Assembly (NCBI RefSeq): GCF_026210795.1
Contig: NC_089452.1
Span: 1,798,001 to 1,862,000 of the forward strand
Reading direction: 5' to 3'
DNA length: 64,000 nucleotides
Origin: Rhizophagus irregularis
Lineage: Eukaryota; Glomeromycota; Glomeromycetes; Glomerales; Glomeraceae
Positions 21,638 to 30,633 of the stretch are shown one piece after another. Numbering within the stretch: position 1 is the first letter of the stretch; every line of letters starts with the position of its first letter. The notes below the pieces were generated by a model. It saw only the letters and a list, made by a program, of their open reading frames with translations. It was not told where the DNA came from and searched no databases. The translations under genes and the position numbers were made by a program.

Positions 21638-22606
21638 ATGTCTCAATTACCACTTGTTGCCTCAGCGATTTCATCTATAATTAATAAACCCGTAAAAACA
21701 TATGATGAGTGCAAAATCAAAGGTTTAAAAGTTGATCCCTCTCAAATTTTAGACCTTGATACCTTTCATAAAAAATCTTTTACACGAATTGAACCTAAAA
21801 ATATGGTTCCGCCTAAAGATTTAACTTCTTCTGATAGTAACAAATTAATTCAAATTTTCGTCAAACCTCTCAAACCTCTCGATAAGGATAGCCAATCAAT
21901 GTTTGTTGATCCAAGTATCACTGTTCTTGAGTTTAAAGGCGCCATTTGTGCAAAATTTGGATCTGATATTAAGATGATACGTCTTACATTTAATGGTAAA
22001 CAACTGGATGATAATAGAACTCTAACATCTTACAAAATAGAGAAATATTGTACAATACAAATTTTGTCTAAAGTCTTTGGAGGCAACTATGATTTTTATG
22101 TTATCAGAGATGATATATTGGAACCAACATATGATTATGACTTCACAAATTTGCAAGATAATGGAGCAACTTTCATTCGTGGAATGGAATTATACAGACG
22201 ACCTTATGGATGGAAAAGAATTGCTCTTAATGTTAGAAGGTATGGAACTGATAAGACATGGTTGGGAAGTGTTGGCACTAGCTCTCATGAATGGCCAGTT
22301 TCTTATCATGGAACTAAATCGGAATTTGCAGACTCTATTGCGAGAGAGGGTTATCAGCTTGATAGAGGAGTACGCTTTGCATATGGATCGGGAATATATT
22401 CATCCCCTCAAATTAATGTTGCTGAACGATATGCTACACATTTTGACCGCTATAACGCTAGATGGAAGGTTGTTTTTCAGAATAGGATTAACCCTGCAAG
22501 ATTAAGTATGTATAATAGTAATAATTATTGGGTTATACCAGGAGATGATGATATCAGACCGTATGGATTGTGCATAAAAAAAGTTTGCGACTTACCAAGC
22601 CAATAA
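21638..22606 (+). CDS. Ubiquitin-like domain fused to a PARP/ART-like domain
   Basis: A 322-residue single-exon protein from the ATG at 21638. Residues about 70-149 follow ubiquitin closely: IQIFVK at the start, 'LTFNGKQLDDNRTLTSYKI' in the middle, and Gly-Gly at 148-149. The C-terminal half has motifs of ADP-ribosyltransferases of the PARP type: 'SYHGTKSEFADSIAREGY' (His in HGT at about 224-226), 'YGSGIYSSP' (about 249-257, with the typical tyrosine), then 'NRINP' and 'DDDIRPYG'. A catalytic glutamate could not be placed. The domain order suggests either a deubiquitinase-processed precursor releasing an ART domain or an ART acting on ubiquitin or ubiquitin-bound partners. Both are inferences. 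The first 69 residues are unassigned. Confidence 0.7.
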   Translation: MSQLPLVASAISSIINKPVKTYDECKIKGLKVDPSQILDLDTFHKKSFTRIEPKNMVPPKDLTSSDSNKLIQIFVKPLKPLDKDSQSMFVDPSITVLEFKGAICAKFGSDIKMIRLTFNGKQLDDNRTLTSYKIEKYCTIQILSKVFGGNYDFYVIRDDILEPTYDYDFTNLQDNGATFIRGMELYRRPYGWKRIALNVRRYGTDKTWLGSVGTSSHEWPVSYHGTKSEFADSIAREGYQLDRGVRFAYGSGIYSSPQINVAERYATHFDRYNARWKVVFQNRINPARLSMYNSNNYWVIPGDDDIRPYGLCIKKVCDLPSQ

Positions 22607-24000
22607 AATTATTAAAGACGTAATAATGTTTTTTTTTTATGTAATATTTGATAGGGTGTATACTAAATAATAATTGTACTGTAATTGAAAAAACTTAAAT
22701 TTTGAAAAAATTTCGAAAGACAATTTACTGTATGTAAACAAAACTGAAATATAAAGAAATAAATTTCTCAAAAATTACGAGATCGAAATTATTATTGATC
22801 ATACTACAATTAAATTTGGGTTACAACCCGCCTTGCTTTCTCATTAAGTTGGTTAAACAATAATAAAATTGTGATATTTTAATGAACTTGTTAAAATTCT
22901 TATTTTTGAGAGTAATATTTTTTTACCTTATTATAAGCGTCATGTTTATATTCAATTTTCTATAGAAAAATATTTTAACATAAAAGAAATATTTTATTTC
23001 ATAAAGGGTAAATCGATTAGAAAATTATTTAAAACAAATTCAGTCCCTGGATTAATCAATTTACTTTGACTTTATATCTTGATCATCTTTGAAGTTGTAA
23101 TTCCTCTCTAATAATTCAGGATCACAATAACGAGCTCGTTAATAAATTTTCTTCGTTTTAATGTGGCCATGAACAGTGGATAATAATAAAAGTACAGTCT
23201 GTAAATATAGAATATATAAAATAAATTACTAATTGATTTGTGTAAAAATAAATAAATAATGGTTATCATAAGTAGAAATATGATCAAGAAATCGAAAGAG
23301 GTTATGGCGTACATAAAAATATTAAACATAAAATATTCAATCTTAAGTATTTTAAATTATGTAGTGGAAACTATTTTCGCAATATGCTCGATATTATATA
23401 AAAAATTTATTGAATCTACTTTCATGATTTATCATTCACACCACACACTTTTGGAAAAAAAAAACTTCCACAAGATTTATATTGACTTTATTATTCATCG
23501 CCTTTTTACCAAAAGAAAATGTAAAAATAAAAAACATGTATGATAATATAAGGCACGCAAATCCATCAAACCCACAAAACTACAAATCCAAAAATGATTT
23601 TAAGGAGGACATCTATACTGTTACAAACGATTTGAACGATACTGAAGAAATCAATTGTGAGTAAGTTATTTTACGATTTGATCTCGTGTTGAACTCACTT
23701 TTTATTACCTAGTAAAGATATGTTTATTAGTTGGAAATCTTATAATTGCATATTATTAATATTATTTATCATACATAATACAATCTGAGTTAGTAAAGAT
23801 GACTCATATATCAAACAACTATTAGTCATGATTGATAACAACAATAGACAACATTATATACTTATATCACGTGATAAGAAAATAATATAAAAAGGTACTT
23901 CCCAACAAAAAAAGCCACTACCTAATAAAAAAACTCTCCCAACAAAAAAAAACAAATAATAATGTAGTTCCCGAGTTTTAAACTCTCCTAATAAAAAAAA
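22607..24000. other. Intergenic, no firm gene
   Basis: Several short AT-rich frames (for example 23259-23543 and 23482-23664) were inspected. They lack domains, signal peptides or splice support and are not called. Confidence 0.4.
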
Positions 24001-24760
24001 GAGATGACGGGACGGTCCATACGAATAACAAAAGGCTTTTATGGATAATAACGTCGCCTCCGACCTATGAAGAAATTAAACATTAAAACCTACTGTCTAA
24101 CAAATGTTACTGTTTACTGGAATTTTTAAGAGGTGGGTAAAGAGTATTCTATCACCCACTGACCATAATCCTTGACTGCACACCGCGAAAGCAACGTGCG
24201 AAGGTTTATGAGGGCTGACCGAACGGCTTTAAAGGGTTGCAAATAGATGACTGGGGCCCATCGTACGAGAACCCACCCCAGGGTTATATCTTTGAAAGTG
24301 GAGCCTTAGTTAAGGTACCTGAATATAAGTCATCAGGTTCAAATTCACCGTCTTGAAGATATAGTAGTTGGCTGCCAAGTGCTCTTGAGTCACTCTTGCA
24401 AAGGATCTGATGGTCATAATAGAGGATATAGATGGTGGTGAAGGATACCATATATATAGTCACTCCCGAAATGTATGCTTATCCCTAAGGTAGTTGGGTC
24501 ATGGTGTACAACCACTTGTCAAAATGGTCACTGTTTACGATACCATTTTGGTATTCACTATTATGGCCTGAAGTGAATGAGCTAGAACTAACATAAGGTT
24601 TCAATGCTAATTTATAGGGACCTGTAGAATGGTATGAGCGGAAAGAAATGCAACAAAGAGAACTCCACTTCGAGAAATTAAATCGGTTCTTATTGCTTCG
24701 AATCTTTTCAGTTTTCATTTTTCATTATTTTATGTTACCACATACTTGGTTGACTGACCA
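24000..24760. other. Higher-GC segment of unknown nature
   Basis: Base composition is clearly less AT-rich than the neighbours. A minus-strand frame at 24485-24718 (starting MKTEKIRSNKN, with 'ALKPYVSSSSFTSGHNSEYQ') is open, but downstream frames are full of stops. It is probably a decayed repeat or gene. No family was recognised. Confidence 0.3.
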
Positions 24761-24924
24761 CCCAACTATTTAACATAGCGTTATAAGACCAGCATATTGT
24801 ATAATGAAGTCCGGCAAATAGAGATATATGTGACGGTATAATCTATAGTCAATAATCATGTATATTAGTGTAGAAAATTTAGCAAGGCGCCTTTCGGCCG
24901 TCGTGTATCATGGCTATGACTCTA

Positions 24925-25300
24925 TGAGCCGAATCATGTAATTTATTTACTACATCAATAAATAATTCATCCGAAATGGCTATACATTGTATTAAGAATA
25001 TTTTTCGTGGGATATAGAAAATGTATGGTGATAAAAAAAGTGAGACCTAAAGTCCCACAATAAAATAAATCACGTCCTATATGAAAGTTGTAATCGAATA
25101 TGTAATCTGAATTTGATAAGTAATGTTTGTATCCCAGGAACACGTAATTTATTCTCATATACTCAAAGTTTTACGTATAAAAAAAAGAGGTCTTTGTGTA
25201 TGGTAGCGTCAAAAGTTTTTTTTATTATAAATCCGTTAATCAGATTTTCGTGATGCGATCATATTAACGTAATCTCCCCAAAAGTGTATTTCAAAATTGA
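24925..25300. repeat. Dispersed repeat, copy 1
   Basis: This segment (containing GTGAGACCTAAAGTCCCAC, ACTACATCAATAAA and ATCATATTAACGTA) has a diverged second copy at about 63105-63345 in the same orientation. It is non-coding as far as can be seen. Confidence 0.65.
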
Positions 25301-25345
25301 TCCTGTAAATTATATAAAAAGGTGAGACCCGATTAGTGAACTCTT

Positions 25346-25620
25346 TTATCTATCTTGTGCAAGTAAGGTGAAGAAATAACAAACGAAATAATCAAACTTA
25401 CCATTATTTACGTAATCAATAATATTAATCAAACGAACTCGTATATTCCGCAAATTGATAAAAAGATCAAGAATAGTAATATGTCCACTTTGACTTTGAG
25501 CATCTATAGAGCCGGAAAAATCGATTAACATTGATGACGTTCTTTTAGAAACTAGTCGAGCAACAAAACAAACATACCTTATTAACATATTTGATATTCG
25601 CCGAGAAATATGTAATACAG
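25346..25620 (-). pseudogene. Unknown ORF interrupted by the LTR retrotransposon
   Basis: The minus-strand frame reads into the left LTR at 25620. If the element and one copy of the ACAG target duplication are removed, the frame continues without a stop for more than 20 codons into the sequence right of 36541 (including 'DSDDHHPAT'), then meets a TGA. The interrupted protein contains 'IDFSGSIDAQSQSGHITILD' and 'LRNIRVRLINIIDYV'. I do not recognise the family. Whether it was a working gene before insertion is unknown. Confidence 0.4.
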
Positions 25621-26245
25621 TGTAACACCTGAGCCCATAGAGAATTATGTTTGCCACCTCAGGTATTAACAAAATGACTCTTTATTAATAATATAAACAA
25701 ATACAATAATATGCTTGGTTTAATAACATTAAATAACAAAATGAATAATTCATAACAAAATTCGTCTAATTTTTCTCCCAAAAGGTGATCTTCACGCCCT
25801 TTTATGTTTGTTTTTGTGTAACCAAATTCGTAATTTCGATTCATGGATTTAAATTATTAAAGTATTTCCATGATTTTAAAGTATTTCCATTATTTTAAAG
25901 TATTTCCATTATCTTAATTCTGTATCCATCTGATCGTCATTAACTCCTGAATTATGATTTATAATACTAACGTCATGATCAGCAACTTAGTCATTTGATA
26001 CCTCAGATCACTTGACTTTATTTAATTTAGTATCTTTCGGATCTTCATTTATCCTTAAATCTCGTGACTAATAGTTTAAGGTCATCACGGACCAATTATC
26101 CTTGAATCACCTGATCAATAGTTTAACGACTTTTCGGTCTATTTATTAATACAACTAAAAATAAATTAAAATTTTATACACTAAGATTAAATGTAATACT
26201 GCGCCTCACAATTAATAAATTTACTATGTATACTACGGCATTACA
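25621..26245 (-). repeat. 3' LTR
   Basis: 625 bp with TG...CA ends in element orientation. It contains three tandem copies of a unit around TTAAAGTATTTCCAT (about 25857-25916), a TATA-like TGTATAAAAT in element orientation near 26170-26180, and an AATAAA signal near 25681-25686. Confidence 0.93.
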
Positions 26246-26256
26246 ACTATCCCCCG
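26246..26256 (-). other. Polypurine tract
   Basis: In element orientation GCGGGGGATAG stands directly before the 3' LTR, the place where plus-strand DNA synthesis is primed. Position and purine content support the call. Confidence 0.6.
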
Positions 26257-26280
26257 CATGAAAATTTAATGCCCTCATTA

Positions 26281-26350
26281 AATTTATTCTAAGAATCGAA
26301 CTCGTGTCTCGAAGTGGTAGGTGCGAATTATACCACTAAATCAAGCATGC
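26281..26350 (-). other. tRNA-Gly-like sequence in the retrotransposon 3' UTR
   Basis: In element orientation it begins GCATGCT, continues with a D-arm-like TTAGTGGTATAAT, an anticodon region CTACCAC, and a T-arm-like GAGTTCGATTCTTAG. This follows the layout of eukaryotic tRNA-Gly. The 3' acceptor strand and anticodon stem do not pair, so it is not a functional tRNA. The first seven bases match those in the primer-binding site, suggesting capture of primer tRNA sequence (inference). Confidence 0.5.
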
Positions 26351-26568
26351 GTTGTTACTTGACTTAGCTGCGTCCTGCGGCTGTTCCCGTGGTTTGTCAT
26401 GTGTTCTTTTGAATTTCACGGTTTTCTTGTACCGGATTTCACTTAGGTCTTTCTTTGGAGATTTTCATTAATTTTTCCTATTTTCAAAAATTATTTTTCG
26501 TATCATGTGATTTTAGTTCACATGATTATAAATCATTTTATTTTTCTAAGTTTGACTGATAACCATTG

Positions 26569-28350
26569 TTATCTACTCATCGGCGTATGGTAGATTTTTA
26601 ATAATTCTCCATTCACAGGTGTTTTCTTGATTACACCCTTAATATCTTTAATTTTGTAGGCTCCATTTGGTAGTATTTCATGAATGTAAAATGGTCCCAA
26701 CCATTTTGATTCTAATTTTCCAGATAATTGTTGTGCTTTGGCTTTATCATAAAGTAATATTTTATCTCCAATTCCAAAGGTATGTTCTTTAATTATTTTT
26801 CTGTCATGATATTCTTTTTGTTTTATTTGAGATTTTAATATTTGTTCTTTGGCTTCATATCGGATTTTCGGTAATTCTTCTAATAATCCAACTATTCTAT
26901 CACTCAGGTTGATTTCTTTGATATCTTCATCCATTATTGTCCGTACATTTCTCCCATATGTTAGATAAAATGGTCGAATTTTTGTTGAACTGTGCTTTTT
27001 ATTTCTATAGGCGAATAATATGGGTGCTATCTTTTGATCCCAATCATCCTTAGTTGATAATTTTGCTAATGCTTGACCTAATGTTCGATTGAATCTTTCA
27101 ACCAATCCATTTGTTTCTGGATGGTAACTGGTAGAAAAATTCCATTTTATCCTGAATTTTTCCATTAATTCTTTAATCATTTCATTGTTAAAGTGACTTC
27201 CTCTATCACTCAATATCTTCATTGGACATCCATGTCTACAGATGATATCTTCATAAATAAATTTTGATACTTCTTTAGCAGTTGCTTCTTTTACTGCTTT
27301 GGCTTCTGGCCATTTTGTAAAATAATCCATTGCTACTATGATGTATTTATTACCATTTGTTGTTGTGTTCAATGGTCCAACAAAGTCGATCCCGATTTGA
27401 TACCATGGTTCTACTACTTTAATTGGGTGTAATTCATTTTTCCCTTGTGGTTTTCCTCTTCTCTGACATTTATCACATGTCCTTACATATCTTTCAACAT
27501 CATTCAGCATATTTTCCCAATAATATTTATCTTTTAAATTATCATAAGTACTTTTGATTCCCATGTGTGCCGATAATTCATGACTGTGAGCTAAATATAG
27601 TGCTCCCATCTTTTCAAAGTCTTCTATTATTCTGATGTTTTTACCATTTTTCTCTATATACTTTTTACCATCAGTTACTCCGATGTTATCCTTAATCTCA
27701 ACATTTTTAACCTCTATTGGTGGTTTATCTCCATCTAATTCTATTATTTTATTATATACTCTTTTCCAATCTGTGTCATTATTTGATATTTTAATATTAG
27801 CATATTTTTCTCCTTCGTAAATATCTTGATATTCTTTAAATGATTTCACCATCTCCATATATCTTTCTTTATTTAACAATGGGTATGATGTTTTATGTCC
27901 TTGATCCTTTTTCGAATATTCTCTACCTTTGTAATTTTCCCAACATTTTTCATTTTCTAAAAATATCACTATTGATTCATCAATTATCCTTTTATTCCTA
28001 AATATTTCCTTTTCTAATAGGTGGTTCTCGTATCTTGTTATGTATCCTCTGTTGAATGATGGTGTTTGTTGATAAAAATACTCACTATAAGGGCTTTTAT
28101 CTAATATTAACCAATCCTCATTATCATGTTCTTCCATTCTCCTGTTGATTTGTTCGACAACTTCCTTCCTGAATTCCCATTCTATACCTTTCTTTGGTAT
28201 TTTATACTTATCATTGTCCTCTCTTCTCCTTTTAAAGGTGTTAAACCTCACACTTTGTCCTACTTTTTCAAATTCTTTTATAAGTTTATTTACAATGAAT
28301 GTTTTTCCAGTACCATCAACTCCACATATGATTATTATTTTAGGTCCCAT
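26569..28350 (-). CDS. Thymidylate-kinase-like domain fused to retroviral-type integrase
   Basis: 593 residues from the ATG at 28350. Residues 5-205 form a P-loop nucleoside-kinase-like domain: Walker A CGVDGTGKT (9-17), 'LILDKSPYSEYFYQ' (81-94) at the place of the DR(Y/S) motif, and a basic LID-like part near 118-150. This is the thymidylate kinase pattern. Then comes integrase: an HHCC zinc module (H255, H262, C292, C295), the catalytic D322, D382 and E418 (D-x35-E exactly), and a GPY/F module 'KWLGPFYI'. Integrase inserts cDNA; the kinase domain might raise dTTP supply for reverse transcription (inference). The fusion is in one uninterrupted frame. The ATG overlaps the end of the preceding small ORF. 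Confidence 0.88.
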   Translation of the reverse strand: MGPKIIIICGVDGTGKTFIVNKLIKEFEKVGQSVRFNTFKRRREDNDKYKIPKKGIEWEFRKEVVEQINRRMEEHDNEDWLILDKSPYSEYFYQQTPSFNRGYITRYENHLLEKEIFRNKRIIDESIVIFLENEKCWENYKGREYSKKDQGHKTSYPLLNKERYMEMVKSFKEYQDIYEGEKYANIKISNNDTDWKRVYNKIIELDGDKPPIEVKNVEIKDNIGVTDGKKYIEKNGKNIRIIEDFEKMGALYLAHSHELSAHMGIKSTYDNLKDKYYWENMLNDVERYVRTCDKCQRRGKPQGKNELHPIKVVEPWYQIGIDFVGPLNTTTNGNKYIIVAMDYFTKWPEAKAVKEATAKEVSKFIYEDIICRHGCPMKILSDRGSHFNNEMIKELMEKFRIKWNFSTSYHPETNGLVERFNRTLGQALAKLSTKDDWDQKIAPILFAYRNKKHSSTKIRPFYLTYGRNVRTIMDEDIKEINLSDRIVGLLEELPKIRYEAKEQILKSQIKQKEYHDRKIIKEHTFGIGDKILLYDKAKAQQLSGKLESKWLGPFYIHEILPNGAYKIKDIKGVIKKTPVNGELLKIYHTPMSR

Positions 28351-28579
28351 TTTTACATAATTCTGATAATTTTAGCTTGTTTACTTTACTTAATATCACC
28401 TCTATTTGTAATATTTCCTCTTGAGTTTCCAATATTAATGGTCTTTCTTTACTATCTTCAAAATTTTTGGTTTTGTATTTATAGTTATAATTTATCCTGT
28501 TTAATTCTTTCGTTATACCTTCTAAATTTTCGATTATATCCTTTATTTTATGATTTGTATTTCTTACCACTTGTTCCAT
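28340..28579 (-). CDS. Small coiled-coil ORF between RT and the kinase/integrase ORF
   Basis: 79 residues, starting MEQVVRNTNHKIKDIIENL, rich in Leu/Ile/Lys/Glu with a heptad-like pattern and no known domain. It begins about 36 nt after the RT stop. Its own stop overlaps the next ATG by 11 nt in a different frame, an arrangement suited to termination-reinitiation. It may be a real spacer protein or a cistron that delivers ribosomes to the integrase ORF. Function unknown. Confidence 0.5.
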   Translation of the reverse strand: MEQVVRNTNHKIKDIIENLEGITKELNRINYNYKYKTKNFEDSKERPLILETQEEILQIEVILSKVNKLKLSELCKNGT

Positions 28580-28615
28580 TTTTATTTTTGAAAAGTAACT
28601 CTTTTACCCATCTAT

Positions 28616-30097
28616 TTATATTATTCTTGATAAGGCATCTGCGTTTTTATTTTCTTTTCCTGGTCTATGGGTTATTTCAAAATCATACTGTTCCAATTCC
28701 ATGACCCATCTTGATCTCTTTCCTTTTGGTACTTTTGCAGTCATCAATCCCTTCAAAGCTGCATGGTCTGTTACTACTTCAAATTTTCTATTGATCAAAT
28801 ATTTATGGAAATGTTGTATACCCCATACAATTGCATAACATTCCTGTTCGGTTATTGGCCATCTTTGTTCTGTCCTGTTTAAACTTTTACTGGCATATTC
28901 TATTACATATTCTTGACCTTTATCATCTTTTTGAGCTAACACTGCCCCTAATCCTATTCCTGAAGCATCTGTAATTAATATAAATTTCCTTAACCAATCT
29001 GGTTGTCTTAACACTGGTTCTTCGGTTAATTTCCTTTTTAATATTTCTAATGCTTCATGTTGTTTGATGCCCCATTCAAACTTTTCATCTTTTCTCAATA
29101 AAGATGTTATTGGTTTTACTATTTTTGAAAAATCTTTAATAAATTTTCTATAATACGTACATAACCCCAATATTGACCTTACACCTTTTATATTTATAGG
29201 TGCTGTTAATTTTTGTATCTTTTCAACCTTTCCTGGACTTGGTTTTAATCCATTTTTACCGACTACATGTCCTAAAAATTCTATTTCTGTTTTTCCAAAT
29301 ATACATTTCTTTAACTTTAGTATTAAACTGGCTTCCTTTAATTTTTCTAACACTAACTTTATGTGTTTTAGGTGGTCTTCAAAATTTTCTGAATATATCA
29401 TTATATCATCAATGTATACTATCACAAATTCATTTAGGTATTCCTTTAATACTTTATCCATTAACCTTTGAAAACTTGCAGGCGCATTTGTTAACCCAAA
29501 TGGCATGACATTATATTCATATAATCCTGCTGAGCATATGAATGCTGTTTTCTCAATATCTTCCTCAGCCATTTCTATCTGATTAAACCCTGATGCTAAA
29601 TCTAGACTGGTAAACCATTTTCCTGAACTTATCCTTTCTAATTGTTCATCAATCCTTGGTAATGGATATGCATCTGTTATTGTAACTTTATTTAATTTTC
29701 TATAATCGATGCAAAATCTATAATTTCCAGACTTTTTTCCTGCTAAAGTCACTGGTGAAGACCAAGGGCTTCTGGATTCTCTAATTTTTCCTAATTTTAA
29801 CATTTCATCCACCTCTTTTCTAATGAATTTACCTTTTTCATCGTTTTCTTTGTACCTCTTTTGAGCTATTGGTTCAGTGCCTTCCTTTAATCTTATCTCA
29901 TGTTTCACCAGATTTGTCCTGTTATATTTTTCACCATCGTACTCAAATATATCCTTATATTTTTCTACTAATACTTTTAATTTACCCTTTTGTTCATTGG
30001 TTATATCCCCTACTTTAAATTTTTCAGTAAATTTTTCATGATCATTTTTATGCTTCTTTATCGTCTCTTCAGTATCATTCTGACCAAGACTTATGCT
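28616..30097 (-). CDS. Reverse transcriptase-RNase H
   Basis: The frame is open from 30097 to the stop at 28616. RT motifs are 'IDYRKLNKVTITDAYPLP', 'SLDLASGFNQI', 'MPFGLTNAPASFQ' and the active site 'VYIDDIM'. A connection and RNase H follow ('LITDASGIGLGAVLAQ', 'TDHAALKG', ending 'NADALSRI'). It copies element RNA into DNA inside the particle. No ATG lies upstream of the conserved RT region, and the frame is -1 relative to protease, overlapping its end. It must be reached by a frame change or non-AUG start. Ordinary Ty3/gypsy type, all motifs intact. Confidence 0.92.
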   Translation of the reverse strand, partial: SISLGQNDTEETIKKHKNDHEKFTEKFKVGDITNEQKGKLKVLVEKYKDIFEYDGEKYNRTNLVKHEIRLKEGTEPIAQKRYKENDEKGKFIRKEVDEMLKLGKIRESRSPWSSPVTLAGKKSGNYRFCIDYRKLNKVTITDAYPLPRIDEQLERISSGKWFTSLDLASGFNQIEMAEEDIEKTAFICSAGLYEYNVMPFGLTNAPASFQRLMDKVLKEYLNEFVIVYIDDIMIYSENFEDHLKHIKLVLEKLKEASLILKLKKCIFGKTEIEFLGHVVGKNGLKPSPGKVEKIQKLTAPINIKGVRSILGLCTYYRKFIKDFSKIVKPITSLLRKDEKFEWGIKQHEALEILKRKLTEEPVLRQPDWLRKFILITDASGIGLGAVLAQKDDKGQEYVIEYASKSLNRTEQRWPITEQECYAIVWGIQHFHKYLINRKFEVVTDHAALKGLMTAKVPKGKRSRWVMELEQYDFEITHRPGKENKNADALSRII

Positions 30098-30630
30098 TTA
30101 AAATTTTCATTTTCATAATTCTCATAATCATCTTCATATATGTTGTATAACTCGTCTTGGTATAATTCATCTAATAATTCATCTTCAATTAATGTTTCTT
30201 CGAATCCTTTGATGGTCTTTTGTATATATTTTACTGGTACATCCATGGTTTCATTATCCATTTTAAGTATTATTGTTTTATCTGTGTAATCTATATTCGC
30301 CTTAAACATATCTAATACTCCATTCCCTAACACAATTTCATTCTTTCCAGAATCAATTACTTCGACCTTAATGGGTATCTCCTTATCCCCAAACTGTATG
30401 TATATTGTTGTGGTACCTCTTGATGCTACTTTATCCTCATTTATCATCACACATCTTACTGTACTTGGCTCTTCAATTCTTAGGTCCATTTCATCCATTA
30501 TTTGACTAGTTATTACATTTACTGCTGCCCCTGTATCAAACATTACATCCTTCAATTCTTGATTTATTATTAATTTACCCCTTAATGCTGTCAAATGTTC
30601 AGCTTCAATGTTATTTATTGGTTCCTGTAG
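30091..30630 (-). CDS. Retroviral-type aspartic protease (after UGA readthrough)
   Basis: In the same frame as Gag, directly after its UGA stop, 179 codons remain open. The active-site motif 'MFDTGAAVNVITSQ' and the flap-distal 'IVLGNGVLDMF' identify a pepsin-like retroviral protease that would cleave the polyprotein. An acidic tail rich in Asp/Glu/Tyr follows before the stop at 30091. There is no ATG near the start, which fits expression only as a Gag-protease fusion. Confidence 0.85.
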   Translation of the reverse strand, partial: LQEPINNIEAEHLTALRGKLIINQELKDVMFDTGAAVNVITSQIMDEMDLRIEEPSTVRCVMINEDKVASRGTTTIYIQFGDKEIPIKVEVIDSGKNEIVLGNGVLDMFKANIDYTDKTIILKMDNETMDVPVKYIQKTIKGFEETLIEDELLDELYQDELYNIYEDDYENYENENFKA

Positions 30631-30633
30631 TCA
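30628..30633 (-). promoter_or_regulatory. Probable stop-codon readthrough signal (UGA CUA)
   Basis: The Gag frame ends GTA GAT TGA and continues CTA CAG in frame to protease. UGA followed by CUA is a known strongly stimulating readthrough context in eukaryotes and viruses. The absence of any other barrier between the two ORFs supports its use. Confidence 0.65.

Noticed and set aside
24310-24380. Possible tRNA T-loop (GGTTCAAATTC)
   Set aside because: No matching D-arm, anticodon stem or acceptor stem could be drawn around it.
25659-25844. 61-codon ORF repeated in both LTRs (also 35955-36140)
   Set aside because: It lies inside non-coding LTR sequence and repeats only because the LTRs do; it ends at the LTR edge without domain support.
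28126-28704. Plus-strand ORF of 192 codons opposite the kinase/integrase start
   Set aside because: Leu/Phe/Tyr-rich antisense of an intact coding region; shadow ORF.
30097-30110. A AAT TTT as a -1 slippery heptamer between protease and RT
   Set aside because: After slipping there the ribosome would meet TAA at once in the RT frame (30100-30098), so this heptamer cannot deliver ribosomes to RT.
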